NCBI GenBank assembly: GCA_001896545.1
Contig: MPOT01000086.1
Location: 1 to 64,000 of the forward strand
Reading direction: 5' to 3'
From: Tepidanaerobacter sp. EBM-38
Lineage (GTDB): Bacteria > Bacillota > Thermosediminibacteria > Thermosediminibacterales > Tepidanaerobacteraceae
DNA: 64,000 bases
Positions 38,428 to 47,310 of the stretch are shown one piece after another. The position numbers were made by a program, and so were the translations under genes. How positions within the stretch are numbered: position 1 is the first letter of the stretch; every line of letters starts with the position of its first letter. The notes under the pieces are model-generated. The model had not been told where the DNA came from. It did not search any database and saw only the letters and a list, made by a program, of their open reading frames with translations.

Positions 38428-38437
38428 GAATGAATAT

Positions 38438-38457
38438 GCAGCTTTGCTGCTTTTTTT
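38438..38457 (+). terminator. terminator after pcrB
   Basis: GCAGC (38438-38442), TTT loop, GCTGC (38446-38450), then seven T. It ends 30 bases after the pcrB stop. Confidence 0.8.
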
Positions 38458-38527
38458 ATATTAAGACATATTCCCTTTTCCTATAACATATGTTTTTAAA
38501 TGTAAGCACCTTGGTGGAGGGAATATT

Positions 38528-41167
38528 ATGAATATGTACCAGACAGATCCTTATAAAGGACTATCCAGTAGAGAAATACCGCTTAAAAAGAAGCTCTTTG
38601 GGGAAAATCAGTTGGAGCAAGTTAGCGGTGTCTCGGCGATAACAATTTTCATAAATCAGTTCAAAGACTTTATGATTCTCGTTTTATTATGTGCATCCTT
38701 AATTTCGGCTTATCTGGGGGAGATTGCGGATGCTTTAGCTATTTCCGCCATAGTAATACTAAACGGCATACTGGGCTTTGTCCAGGAATACAGGACTGAA
38801 AGGTCACTTCAAGCGTTACATAAATTAGCGGCACCTACGGCAAAAGTTATAAGAGATGGCAGAATACTTACAATACCTGCTTGCGATGTCGTTCCCGGCG
38901 ATATTGTTCTTCTGGAAGGCGGTGATCGGGTACCGGCAGATGGCAATATATTGGTATCGGAAAATTTAAAAATCGACGAATCTCTTTTGACAGGGGAATC
39001 TGTACCCGTTGAGAAAATGGCAGGAACAGGGAATGAATCTCAAATCAAAATACATAGAAAAGATTATGCTTTTATGGGAACTTTGGTTGTGACCGGCCGA
39101 GGTAAAATGATAGTGGAAAAAATAGGTATGGATACACAGATGGGTAAAATTGCCGGTATGATGGGGGACATAGAAGATGAGCAAACCCCTCTTCAAAAAA
39201 GATTAGACCTTTTAGGAAAGCAGTTGGTAAGCCTCTGCCTGGCTATATGTGCAATAGTTGCACTATTGGGGGTTATTCGAGGTGAAGAAATATATGACAT
39301 GTTTCTTTTTGGTGTAAGTTTGGCGGTTGCAGCCATACCTGAAGGATTACCCGCTATTGTAACGGTGGTTTTGACCCTTGGGGTTCAGAGAATGATACAA
39401 AAAAAGGTAATCATAAGGCGGCTTTCTGCAGTTGAAACATTAGGCTGCGCCACGGTAATCTGCAGTGATAAGACAGGGACATTAACGGAAAACCGAATGA
39501 ATGTAAGAAAGATGTATATTGGCAAAGAAACGATTATGGTTACAGGCACAGGATACACAAATGAAGGCGAGTTTATAACTCTAGAAGGTAAGCTTTTAAA
39601 GAGTTTGCCTAAAGAGGTAAAAAAACTTTTAGAAATAGGCGTATCCTGTAATAATGCAAGAATCAACAGAGAAAAAAGCAAAAATATATTCTCTGCCTTT
39701 AGCGGTGATGAAGAACTTGTGCCTTATGGTGATCCTACGGAAGTTGCAATTTTGGTAGCGGGCTTGAAGGCCAAAATTGAGAAAGATTATATAGACCAAA
39801 AGTATGTAAGGATTAAAGAGATTCCTTTTGATTCAGACAGAAAACGTATGTCGGTAATAGTCAAATCCAGAAGAGGTGAAATCTTTCTTTTTACAAAAGG
39901 TGCACCTGATATAGTTTTATCTCTTTGTAAAAATTTAGAAGACAAAGATGGAATTCGCTGTATTACCCAAAGAGATGAAAAGGACATTTTAACCGCTAAT
40001 GAAGATATGGGGCGTGAAGCCTTAAGAGTGTTGGCTTTTGCTTATAAAAAGCTTTCTATAAATAATTTACAAGATTTAAACCCTGAAAAGGATCTTACAT
40101 TTTTAGGGTTGATGGGTATTATAGACCCACCAAGACCGGAGGCTATTTCAGCAGTACAAAAGTGTTTTTCATCCGGAATCCGACCGGTGATGATAACTGG
40201 AGACCATAAATCTACGGCTTGGGCGATAGCCAGAGAATTAGGTATGTTAACAAAAGACAGCAAAATTATAACCGGACAAGAAATTGACAACATGAGTGAA
40301 AATGAACTTATAAAGCAAATTGATGATGTAGCGGTTTTTGCTCGAGTTACACCTCGCCACAAACTTAGAATCGTCAAAGCCTTAAAAAAGAAAGGGAATG
40401 TAGTGGCAATGACCGGAGACGGTGTCAATGATGCTCCGGCTGTAAAAGAAGCTGATATTGGAATTTCTATGGGCATAAACGGTACTGATGTTACCAAAGA
40501 GGCCTCGGCCATGATATTAATGGATGATAATTTTGCAAGTATTGTGGCAGCAGTAGAGGAAGGCAGAGTAATATATGAAAATATACGAAAATTTATAAGG
40601 TATCTTCTTTCCTGCAATGTAGGAGAGATACTTACCATGGTATGGATATCAATACTTGGATTACCGCTGCCGCTGCTACCCATACAAATACTATGGGTAA
40701 ATCTTGTAACAGATGGACTCCCTGCCATGGCTCTTGGTATAGACCCGCCGGAAAAGGATGTAATGAACCGCAAGCCTCGAGGAAAAAATGAGAATATTTT
40801 TTCTCAAGGTCTTGGCAAAAAAATAATATACAGAGGTATCATTATAAGTCTTGTTACAGTAGCAGCGTTTATCATTACTAATATATATAGTCAAAGTAAT
40901 CTTGAGATGGCGAGAACGGCAGCCTTTGCCACTTTAGTTATGTCCCAACTCTTATTTGTATTTGAATGTAGAAGTGAAAAAGCCGATACTTATTGGTATA
41001 ACCCCTTTAGTAATATTTATTTGACATTGTCAACTATATTATCTGCCGGAATGCTTTTTGCAGTAATATACATTCCTTTTTTTCAGCCTATATTTCAAAC
41101 AGTGGCACTTAAAGAAAATATACTCCTCTTGGTCTTAGGATTGGCCGGCTTGGGAGCAGTAATTTAA
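38528..41167 (+). CDS. P-type calcium-transporting ATPase (type II)
   Basis: An 879-residue type IIA P-ATPase of about ten membrane helices. Asp314 in CSDKTGTLTENRMNV is phosphorylated. PEGLPAIVTVVLTLGVQRM is the M4 ion-site helix, TGESVPV the actuator, TGDGVNDAPAVKEADIG the hinge, and LWVNLVTDGLPAMALG the M6 motif with Asn-Asp pattern of Ca2+ pumps. Length and motifs match PMR1/SERCA-like bacterial Ca-ATPases; Mn2+ is a possible substrate. It starts at ATG behind GGTGGAGGG. Confidence 0.93.
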   Translation: MNMYQTDPYKGLSSREIPLKKKLFGENQLEQVSGVSAITIFINQFKDFMILVLLCASLISAYLGEIADALAISAIVILNGILGFVQEYRTERSLQALHKLAAPTAKVIRDGRILTIPACDVVPGDIVLLEGGDRVPADGNILVSENLKIDESLLTGESVPVEKMAGTGNESQIKIHRKDYAFMGTLVVTGRGKMIVEKIGMDTQMGKIAGMMGDIEDEQTPLQKRLDLLGKQLVSLCLAICAIVALLGVIRGEEIYDMFLFGVSLAVAAIPEGLPAIVTVVLTLGVQRMIQKKVIIRRLSAVETLGCATVICSDKTGTLTENRMNVRKMYIGKETIMVTGTGYTNEGEFITLEGKLLKSLPKEVKKLLEIGVSCNNARINREKSKNIFSAFSGDEELVPYGDPTEVAILVAGLKAKIEKDYIDQKYVRIKEIPFDSDRKRMSVIVKSRRGEIFLFTKGAPDIVLSLCKNLEDKDGIRCITQRDEKDILTANEDMGREALRVLAFAYKKLSINNLQDLNPEKDLTFLGLMGIIDPPRPEAISAVQKCFSSGIRPVMITGDHKSTAWAIARELGMLTKDSKIITGQEIDNMSENELIKQIDDVAVFARVTPRHKLRIVKALKKKGNVVAMTGDGVNDAPAVKEADIGISMGINGTDVTKEASAMILMDDNFASIVAAVEEGRVIYENIRKFIRYLLSCNVGEILTMVWISILGLPLPLLPIQILWVNLVTDGLPAMALGIDPPEKDVMNRKPRGKNENIFSQGLGKKIIYRGIIISLVTVAAFIITNIYSQSNLEMARTAAFATLVMSQLLFVFECRSEKADTYWYNPFSNIYLTLSTILSAGMLFAVIYIPFFQPIFQTVALKENILLLVLGLAGLGAVI

Positions 41168-41249
41168 ATATTGCTCTTAGAAACCAGGAAGGAGTTTGCA
41201 GTTTTTTGTGGAATTATATAAGCAAAACGTTGGCCGAGGGGGTTGTAAA

Positions 41250-41546
41250 ATGTCTAAAAATCTCGAATTTAATATTAATCTTTACACTGATGGTGAAATG
41301 CTTTTTAATATCTTAAAGGTGTTTATAAGAGATTATAAAGATTCAAAATGGCCTCATGAAGTTGAGCGTATGACCTTTGCCAGAGAACTGTTTAAAAAAG
41401 CCCTTGATACTTATGAAGAAGGGATTAAAGCCGATGAAGGTCGCATTCAAGAAGGATTTTACACTGATGCTGACATAAAAATCGTTAAAGAAATGAGAGG
41501 CAGGTATGATTACTGGAAAAAGAAATATGAAGAATTGGTAGGCTAG
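41250..41546 (+). CDS. hypothetical 98-residue protein
   Basis: A short, charged, mostly helical protein (MSKNLEFNINLYTDGEML...). No family recognised. ATG 41250 follows GAGGGGGTTG at good distance; an upstream in-frame start at 41196 lacks support. It is 82 bases after the ATPase gene and ends at a strong hairpin, so it may be the last gene of that transcript. No signal peptide or membrane helix. Confidence 0.65.
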   Translation: MSKNLEFNINLYTDGEMLFNILKVFIRDYKDSKWPHEVERMTFARELFKKALDTYEEGIKADEGRIQEGFYTDADIKIVKEMRGRYDYWKKKYEELVG

Positions 41547-41576
41547 TAGAATCAAACATAAATCTTAGTCTATAAA

Positions 41577-41607
41577 AAACAGGATAGTATGCTTTACTAT
41601 CCTGTTT
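41577..41607. terminator. hairpin after the 98-residue protein gene
   Basis: Perfect 13-bp stem AAACAGGATAGTA (41577-41589) with TACTATCCTGTTT (41595-41607), loop of five. The A run upstream and T run in the distal arm allow termination in both directions. Confidence 0.75.
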
Positions 41608-41647
41608 CTGCATGTAATTACTACTATATGGCATTGATAAGCATTTC

Positions 41648-41677
41648 TTGATTTTCTTGCACGAATAAATGTATAAT
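41648..41677 (+). promoter_or_regulatory. promoter of the MBL-fold gene
   Basis: TTGATT (41648-41653), an 18-base spacer and perfect TATAAT (41672-41677), 49 bases before the start codon. Confidence 0.5.
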
Positions 41678-41726
41678 AGAATAGTAGTTCGAGTTAAATG
41701 TTTATTGTTGTATCGGAGGCAGTAAT

Positions 41727-42623
41727 ATGAATACGGAATTGATTAAACTCAGGGGACGCACCTACTACATTTTAGGTGCTACAAATGTGGGTGTATATCG
41801 ATATAGAAACGGTTTATGTACTTTAGTTGATACAGGTTTGGATAATACAACTGGCAGGAAAATTTTAGAAGTATTAGAAGATAACAGCCTAAAAGTAAAA
41901 TATATAGTAAATACACATGCTCATCCGGACCATTTTGGAGCAAATAATTTTATAAAAGAAAACCAACCTGCTTCACTTGTAGCAGCATCACATAAAGAAA
42001 AAATTTTCATGGAAAACAGTATTTTGGAGGGAATTGTTTTATACGGGGCATCTCCGATGCCGGGACTTTCTACTCGAGTTTTAAAAGCACGTGATACGAC
42101 TGTTGATATCGAGATAACGGAAAACTATATTGACTTAGGAGATAAAAGATTTGAGATACTGCCTTTGGAAGGCCACAGCTTTGGGCAAATAGGAGTGGCA
42201 ACCGAGGACAATGTACTTTTCTGTGGAGATGCATTTTTCAGTGAGGATAAAATGGAAAAATATCCGTTTCCATTTTTATTTGATGTTGGCGCTCATTTAA
42301 AGACATTGGAATTTTTACTTGAAACTGATTATGATTACTATATAATTTCGCACTGTAATGAGCCTCCCGAGAAACCAAAATCGCTTATCCAAAAGAATAT
42401 TGACAATGTGAAAGAAAATCTTGAGATTATAGTCGATTTCTTGGCTCAGCCATTAACAAGGGAAGACTTGACAGAACTTATAATAAAAAAGTATGATATA
42501 CCGATGAATACATCACAATATTTTATAACCATATCTTCAGTTAGTGCTTTTTTAACCTTCCTTCTCGAAAAACAGTCTATAAATATGGATATAATAGATG
42601 GAAAGATGTATTTCTATGCTTAA
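41727..42623 (+). CDS. MBL-fold metallohydrolase
   Basis: A 298-residue metallo-beta-lactamase-fold protein. HAHPDH at residues 64-69 is the HxHxDH zinc motif; LEGHSFGQIGV (His), FCGDAFF (Asp) and IISHCNEP (His) complete the metal site. The rest is a C-terminal helical extension, about 80 residues, that resembles a winged helix. No sulfide or RNA-specific motif is seen, so the substrate is unknown. Starts at ATG behind CGGAGGC. typA follows 24 bases later. Confidence 0.85.
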   Translation: MNTELIKLRGRTYYILGATNVGVYRYRNGLCTLVDTGLDNTTGRKILEVLEDNSLKVKYIVNTHAHPDHFGANNFIKENQPASLVAASHKEKIFMENSILEGIVLYGASPMPGLSTRVLKARDTTVDIEITENYIDLGDKRFEILPLEGHSFGQIGVATEDNVLFCGDAFFSEDKMEKYPFPFLFDVGAHLKTLEFLLETDYDYYIISHCNEPPEKPKSLIQKNIDNVKENLEIIVDFLAQPLTREDLTELIIKKYDIPMNTSQYFITISSVSAFLTFLLEKQSINMDIIDGKMYFYA

Positions 42624-42647
42624 ATTATTAGGGGAGATGCAATAATA

Positions 42648-44471
42648 ATGATTACCAAGAGAGATAATATCAGGAATATAGCCATAATAGCCCATGTAGA
42701 TCACGGCAAAACAACGCTGGTGGACGGTATGCTCAGGCAAAGCGGTATATTCCGGCAGAATCAGAAGGTTGAAGACCGTGTAATGGATTCAAATGATTTG
42801 GAGCGTGAGCGTGGTATAACTATTCTGGCAAAGAATACGGCTGTGACTTATAATGGGATAAAGATAAACATTATCGATACTCCCGGCCATGCGGATTTTG
42901 GCGGCGAGGTTGAACGGGTGTTGAAGATGGTGGATGGGGTGCTTTTATTAGTCGATGCTTTTGAGGGTCCTATGCCGCAGACACGCTTTGTCTTAAAAAA
43001 GGCATTGGCATTAAACTTACCTGCCATTGTAGTAATCAACAAAGTCGACAGACAAGATGCTCGAATTGACCAAGTACTTGATGAGATACTTGAGCTTTTT
43101 ATTGATTTAGGGGCCGATGATTCTCAAATAGAATTTCCAGTAGTCTATGCATCTGCCAGAGAAGGCTTTGCTAAAACAAATCTTAAAGATGATTCCAATG
43201 ATTTAAAGCCTTTATTTGATACCATTGTAAATTATATACCTGCTCCTGTCGGCGATAGTCAAGCACCGGTACAGGTGTTAATCACTACATTAGATTATGA
43301 CGACTATGTGGGCAGGGTTGCTATAGGAAGAGTGTTCAGGGGGACTATTAAGGCCGGCGATGAGTACGCATTATGTAAAAAAGACGGCACGATTTCAAAG
43401 GTCAAGGTAAGCAATCTTTTTGAATTTGATGGTTTGAAAAGAGAAGCTGCAGTTTCGGCTAGTGTCGGCGATATAGTAGCGGTTACAGGTATCGAAGATA
43501 TTGAGATTGGAGAAACCATCGCAGATGTAGATAATCCGGAAGCAGTGCCTTATGTCAGTATTGACGAGCCTACACTGTCAATGATTTTCAGTGTAAACGA
43601 CAGCCCGTTTGCAGGCCAGGAAGGAGAATATATTACTTCAAGACATCTAAGAGACAGATTACTTAAAGAGGCTAAAAGTAATGTTAGCTTAAGAATAGAA
43701 GAAACGGACAGTCCGGATAAATTTAAGGTTTCCGGGCGAGGAGAATTGCACCTTTCGGTTCTGATAGAAACCATGCGGCGAGAGGGGTTTGAGTTTCAGG
43801 TTTCAAAACCAATGGTTATTATAAAGGAAATAAATGGAAAGAAAATGGAACCAGTTGAATCGGTAGTCATAGATATTCCAGAGGTCTACCTAGGTACTGT
43901 CATGGAAAAAATGGGTATGCGTCATGGTCAATTGGTCAGTATGGAGAACCTTGGAGGGAACTCCATAAGATTGGAATTTGAAATTCCTACTCGTGGATTA
44001 TTAGGATATCGTTCTGAATTTATCACCGATACGAAGGGAGAAGGAATTATAAATGCGGTTTTTGCAGGTTTTGCTCCGTTCAAGGGTGATATACCTACTA
44101 GAAATAGAGGGTCACTGGTTGCGTTTGAAACAGGAGAGAGCAATACCTACGGCCTTTACAATGCTCAGGAAAGAGGAACATTGTTCATTGGTCCTCAGGT
44201 AAAGGTATATGAAGGTATGATAGTAGGTGAAAATTCTAGGCCGGAAGATTTGGACATTAATGTTTGTAAGAAAAAACATATTACTAACTTGCGCTCATCA
44301 ACAGCCGAAGAAACCTTGAGATTAACTCCTCCGAAGGAAATGACTTTAGAAAAGTGCCTTGAATTTATTCAGGATGATGAACTGCTTGAAGTAACACCCA
44401 AAAGCCTTCGTATGAGAAAATCCATACTCTCACGTCAGGACAGGCAGAAAATAAAGGGAAGGAACAAATAA
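42648..44471 (+). CDS. typA: ribosome-associated GTPase TypA/BipA
   Basis: A 607-residue translational GTPase. G1 is [10 protein letters not shown]2 RERGIT, G3 [15 protein letters not shown]4 NKVDR and G5 SAREG-like (YASAREGFA). The EF-G-like domains follow and the C-terminal TypA domain ends with the usual [15 protein letters not shown]. It binds the ribosome and supports ribosome assembly and stress growth. Starts at ATG behind AGGGGAGATG. It ends at a terminator at 44474. Confidence 0.96.
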   Translation: MITKRDNIRNIAIIAHVDHGKTTLVDGMLRQSGIFRQNQKVEDRVMDSNDLERERGITILAKNTAVTYNGIKINIIDTPGHADFGGEVERVLKMVDGVLLLVDAFEGPMPQTRFVLKKALALNLPAIVVINKVDRQDARIDQVLDEILELFIDLGADDSQIEFPVVYASAREGFAKTNLKDDSNDLKPLFDTIVNYIPAPVGDSQAPVQVLITTLDYDDYVGRVAIGRVFRGTIKAGDEYALCKKDGTISKVKVSNLFEFDGLKREAAVSASVGDIVAVTGIEDIEIGETIADVDNPEAVPYVSIDEPTLSMIFSVNDSPFAGQEGEYITSRHLRDRLLKEAKSNVSLRIEETDSPDKFKVSGRGELHLSVLIETMRREGFEFQVSKPMVIIKEINGKKMEPVESVVIDIPEVYLGTVMEKMGMRHGQLVSMENLGGNSIRLEFEIPTRGLLGYRSEFITDTKGEGIINAVFAGFAPFKGDIPTRNRGSLVAFETGESNTYGLYNAQERGTLFIGPQVKVYEGMIVGENSRPEDLDINVCKKKHITNLRSSTAEETLRLTPPKEMTLEKCLEFIQDDELLEVTPKSLRMRKSILSRQDRQKIKGRNK

Positions 44472-44473
44472 AG

Positions 44474-44520
44474 GAGTTGCGCAAAACTACTTAAAAAATA
44501 GTTTCGCGCACTCTTTTTTT
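44474..44520 (+). terminator. terminator after typA
   Basis: An imperfect stem of GAGTTGCGCAAAACTA with TAGTTTCGCGCACTC, closed by an A-rich loop and followed by seven T. Confidence 0.8.
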
Positions 44521-44596
44521 GCTTAAAGTATGGATTTATTTTTAAAAAATGGAAATACTAGCTTTAGCATCAAATTTAGGATAAGGAGGCATGCAC

Positions 44597-44776
44597 ATGG
44601 CAAAGAAGAAGATTGAAAGGGAAAAAACGAAAAACAAGCTTATCGTAGGGCAGGGAAAGCTTAAAGATGAATCAATAAATGATAATATGCAAGAAGACTA
44701 TGAATTATCCGAGGAACTAACTCGAAACAATCGTTCAAAAGAGCAACAAAAAAAACCTAAAGAAAAGAAAATGTAA
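44597..44776 (+). CDS. small charged protein, unknown
   Basis: A 59-residue lysine- and glutamate-rich protein (MAKKKIEREKTKNK...KPKEKKM), probably disordered. ATG 44597 lies 7 bases from AAGGAGG, whereas ATG 44591 is only one base away. It has its own strong ribosome site and a terminator downstream, which supports expression. No family recognised. Confidence 0.6.
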   Translation: MAKKKIEREKTKNKLIVGQGKLKDESINDNMQEDYELSEELTRNNRSKEQQKKPKEKKM

Positions 44777-44897
44777 GGAAATTACATGCATTTATTAAAA
44801 GCTATTGCCCGATAAAAGATAGATTAAACTGGGGTTCCTGTAATCGGAACTTATAAAATTAAAAATTGAGTCAAAAAACCGCTAGAAAACTGATATG

Positions 44898-44961
44898 ATA
44901 CTTCCAAAGTAGACAGTCTAATTAATTAAAATTAGATTATCTACTTGGAGGTATTTTTTTA
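44898..44961 (+). terminator. terminator after the small charged protein gene
   Basis: A long imperfect stem, about 25 bp, of ATACTTCCAAAGTAGA... with ...TCTACTTGGAGGTAT (ends 44954), followed by seven T. Confidence 0.75.
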
Positions 44962-44974
44962 TAAATTAATATTA

Positions 44975-45787
44975 TTAATTAGCTCTTGGTATTTCAACGA
45001 TCTGCTCAACCTTGAAATTGCCATATTTATCTTTTTCCTCTATGGGAACAAATTTAAATACCCTATCCCTGCCCCAAGAGTCTTTAATAACTGCTACCAC
45101 CCAATCTCCTCGGCTTGATTCAAAAATATCCACAGCCGTTACTTTGCCGTAAGGAATAATCGACTTTATATCCTTAGAATTAATTTCTTTGCTATAAGTT
45201 TTGGATATATATTTTGTTGCAAGGTCGTAATTTCCGTCCATTCTGGCTCTTAAGAGTGAATTTACCGTGAGGACTCTTGCGTCTTTTATGACTTTTATGG
45301 GTTCCTCTTTAATTGGCTTTTTATAGTCAATATATCCGTCTTTAATGTAAGTTTTAGCATATCCGGTCCTTAAGAACTTACCATTACCCCACTGATAAGT
45401 GTAAGTTTCATAAAAATATCTGCCGTCATATTCCACATTAGTTATTGAAAAACTATTATCACTTATTCTAATCGAATTACCTTTACCGGAAAAAACTCGA
45501 ATCATTTTCTGACCTAGGACTTTGTAAATTTCTAAATGCTGATATCCGAAAGTATCATAGAATATTACTGCAACTTCATATATGCCGTCGCTGTCAAAGT
45601 CTTTGTAGATTTTTTGTGTATAATAATAATCATTTGTGTAAGATACATCTGAGTAAATAATGCCCGAAGGAAATATCGTATTTTCTATGTTATAGTAAAT
45701 ACTGTTATCTGCCGCCAGAGCAAAACTCGAAAAAACTTGAGTTAATAACAGAACAATTATTAGAGCTAAATATTTCTTATTGAACAA
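44975..45787 (-). CDS. secreted protein of unknown function
   Basis: A 270-residue protein with a classical signal peptide (KKYLALIIVLLLTQVFSSFALAADNS; cleavage near residue 26). The mature part has short strand-rich segments: FGYQHLEIYKVLG, RYFYETYTYQWGNGKFL and, near the end, VVAVIKDSWGRDRVFKFVPIEEKD. No catalytic motif or family recognised. TTG start 8 bases from AGGAGG. It is divergent from birA and may be expressed alone. Confidence 0.75.
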   Translation of the reverse strand: MFNKKYLALIIVLLLTQVFSSFALAADNSIYYNIENTIFPSGIIYSDVSYTNDYYYTQKIYKDFDSDGIYEVAVIFYDTFGYQHLEIYKVLGQKMIRVFSGKGNSIRISDNSFSITNVEYDGRYFYETYTYQWGNGKFLRTGYAKTYIKDGYIDYKKPIKEEPIKVIKDARVLTVNSLLRARMDGNYDLATKYISKTYSKEINSKDIKSIIPYGKVTAVDIFESSRGDWVVAVIKDSWGRDRVFKFVPIEEKDKYGNFKVEQIVEIPRAN

Positions 45788-46006
45788 TTTTTTGTCCTCC
45801 TCTGATTAGTCGACTTACATAATTTATGTTAACATAATAATGTTTTATCAGTCGATGTAATTTTGAAGGAAAACAAGTAAAAAAGTAGAAAGGTATTAAT
45901 AATGTGGTAAAGATAGCAAAGATTTAATCTTTATACTGCTTTAATCTTGCTGAAGTTTTATGCAGGTTGCTATGTAAAAATAAAGACAGAAAGGTGCTGG
46001 TATATA

Positions 46007-47002
46007 TTGCCCGAAAATATTTCGTCAAACTCTGACAGGTTAAAACCAAATGAGCTTTTAATGCTTTTGCTGGCAAATAAGGGAACTTATCTTTCTGGTG
46101 AAGATATAAGTAAGAAATTTGGTATAACTCGTTCGGCCATATGGAAACAGATAAATGCTTTAAGGGACATCGGTTATGTAATAAAATCATCTCCGCGTTT
46201 GGGCTATTGTCTGGACGAATCGCCTGATTTACTACTGCCTGAGGAGATATGGTCAAAATCTGATTTGACTGTTTTAGGCAGCAAAATTTGCTATTATTCG
46301 ATTACCGGTTCTACCAATGAAGATGCAAAAAAATTGGCTCGGGAAGGGGTTCCGGATGGAACTCTTGTAATAGCTGAAAAGCAACATAAGGCACGAGGGC
46401 GAATGGGGCGAGCGTGGAATTCTCCTGACGGAGGTCTTTGGTTTTCTGTGATTTTGAGACCGCATTTTGTTCCCATGGATGCACCAAAATTAACTATTAT
46501 GACAGCTGTGGCTGTAGCTGAGGCAATTATACAAACAACCGGAATTCATGCAAAAATAAAATGGCCTAATGATATACTTACGGACGGGAAAAAGGTCTGT
46601 GGAATTCTTACGGAAATGAGTGCAGAAATGGATGCAATAAATTATGTAATAATCGGTGTAGGAATAAATGTAAATAATGACGACTTTCCCGACGAATTAA
46701 AAGGTATAGGCACATCTTTAAAACAAATAAAGGGAGAAAATATAAATCGCTTAGCACTACTATCAGCTTTACTAAAAAAACTTGAATATTATTATATAAA
46801 AGCTGAAAATGAAGGATTCCATGAAGTATTTGAAAAATGGCGATCATTATGCTTCAATCTGGGTAAAAAAGTTAACATTACAGGCAAAAATGATGTTTTT
46901 GAAGGAACCGCCATTGACATTGACGAGTTTGGAGCTTTGTTGGTCAGAACTGAGAACGGTGAAGTTGTTCGCGTGTTAAGTGGCGATGTATCGCTGAGAT
47001 AA
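46007..47002 (+). CDS. birA: biotin--[acetyl-CoA-carboxylase] ligase / biotin repressor
   Basis: A 331-residue BirA with an N-terminal winged helix (LMLLLANKGTYLSGEDISKKFGITRSAIWKQI) and the ligase domain: KARGRMGRAWNSPDGGLWFS binds biotinyl-AMP, KWPNDIL and GVGINVNND follow, and a C-terminal SH3-like domain closes it. It biotinylates carboxylases and, as a bifunctional form, represses biotin genes. TTG 46007, about 10 bases from AAAGGTG, gives a normal N-terminus; an ATG at 45947 is possible but leaves extra residues. Confidence 0.9.
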   Translation: MPENISSNSDRLKPNELLMLLLANKGTYLSGEDISKKFGITRSAIWKQINALRDIGYVIKSSPRLGYCLDESPDLLLPEEIWSKSDLTVLGSKICYYSITGSTNEDAKKLAREGVPDGTLVIAEKQHKARGRMGRAWNSPDGGLWFSVILRPHFVPMDAPKLTIMTAVAVAEAIIQTTGIHAKIKWPNDILTDGKKVCGILTEMSAEMDAINYVIIGVGINVNNDDFPDELKGIGTSLKQIKGENINRLALLSALLKKLEYYYIKAENEGFHEVFEKWRSLCFNLGKKVNITGKNDVFEGTAIDIDEFGALLVRTENGEVVRVLSGDVSLR

Positions 47003-47010
47003 AAGAATAA

Positions 47011-47102
47011 AACACCTTCCTGTGGTTAAAATAAAGATAACTTAGTCTTCGATCTCCTGCACGGTAAAATACAGGATATTTGAATATAAAACAGGAGGTG
47101 TT
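47011..47102 (+). promoter_or_regulatory. fold-back leader covering a ribosome site
   Basis: AACACCTTCCTGT (47011-47023) is complementary, with one bulged T, to ACAGGAGGTGTT (47091-47102), which holds the AGGAGG of the following gene. A second segment CTCCTG (47054-47059) can pair with CAGGAG (47092-47097) or, shifted by a base, with CAGGA at 47072-47076. The distal arm runs into GTTTTTATTG, so it may also act as a birA terminator. Confidence 0.5.
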
Positions 47103-47106
47103 TTTA

Positions 47107-47310
47107 TTGATAGAAAAAGAGAAACAAATTGAAGAAATACTACAATTTGTAACAAGACACAAGGGTTCACATGCAAGTCACAATGTATGCTCAAGGATTC
47201 TGGGCGGTGAATTTTACGGAATCGATGAGCAGGTAATAAATCAGTTAAAATCGAAACTTCCGGAAATTGGCGATGATGAGATAGACTCGTGCTACTATAT
47301 AATTAAGTAA
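47107..47310 (+). CDS. small protein after birA, unknown
   Basis: A 67-residue protein (MIEKEKQIEEILQFVTRHKGSHASHNVCSRILGG...), probably helical, with two His and two Cys that do not form a clear zinc motif. TTG 47107 is 6 bases from AGGAGGTG; an in-frame TTG at 47080 lies upstream of that site. It converges with cca, overlapping by 8 bases. No family recognised. Confidence 0.6.
   Translation: MIEKEKQIEEILQFVTRHKGSHASHNVCSRILGGEFYGIDEQVINQLKSKLPEIGDDEIDSCYYIIK

Noticed and set aside
41196..41249. N-terminal extension of the 98-residue protein
   Set aside because: No ribosome site at the upstream start; GAGGGGG before ATG 41250 fits better.
45824..45837. Complete BirA operator
   Set aside because: Only one TGTTAAC half is present; the second half at about 14-15 bases is missing.
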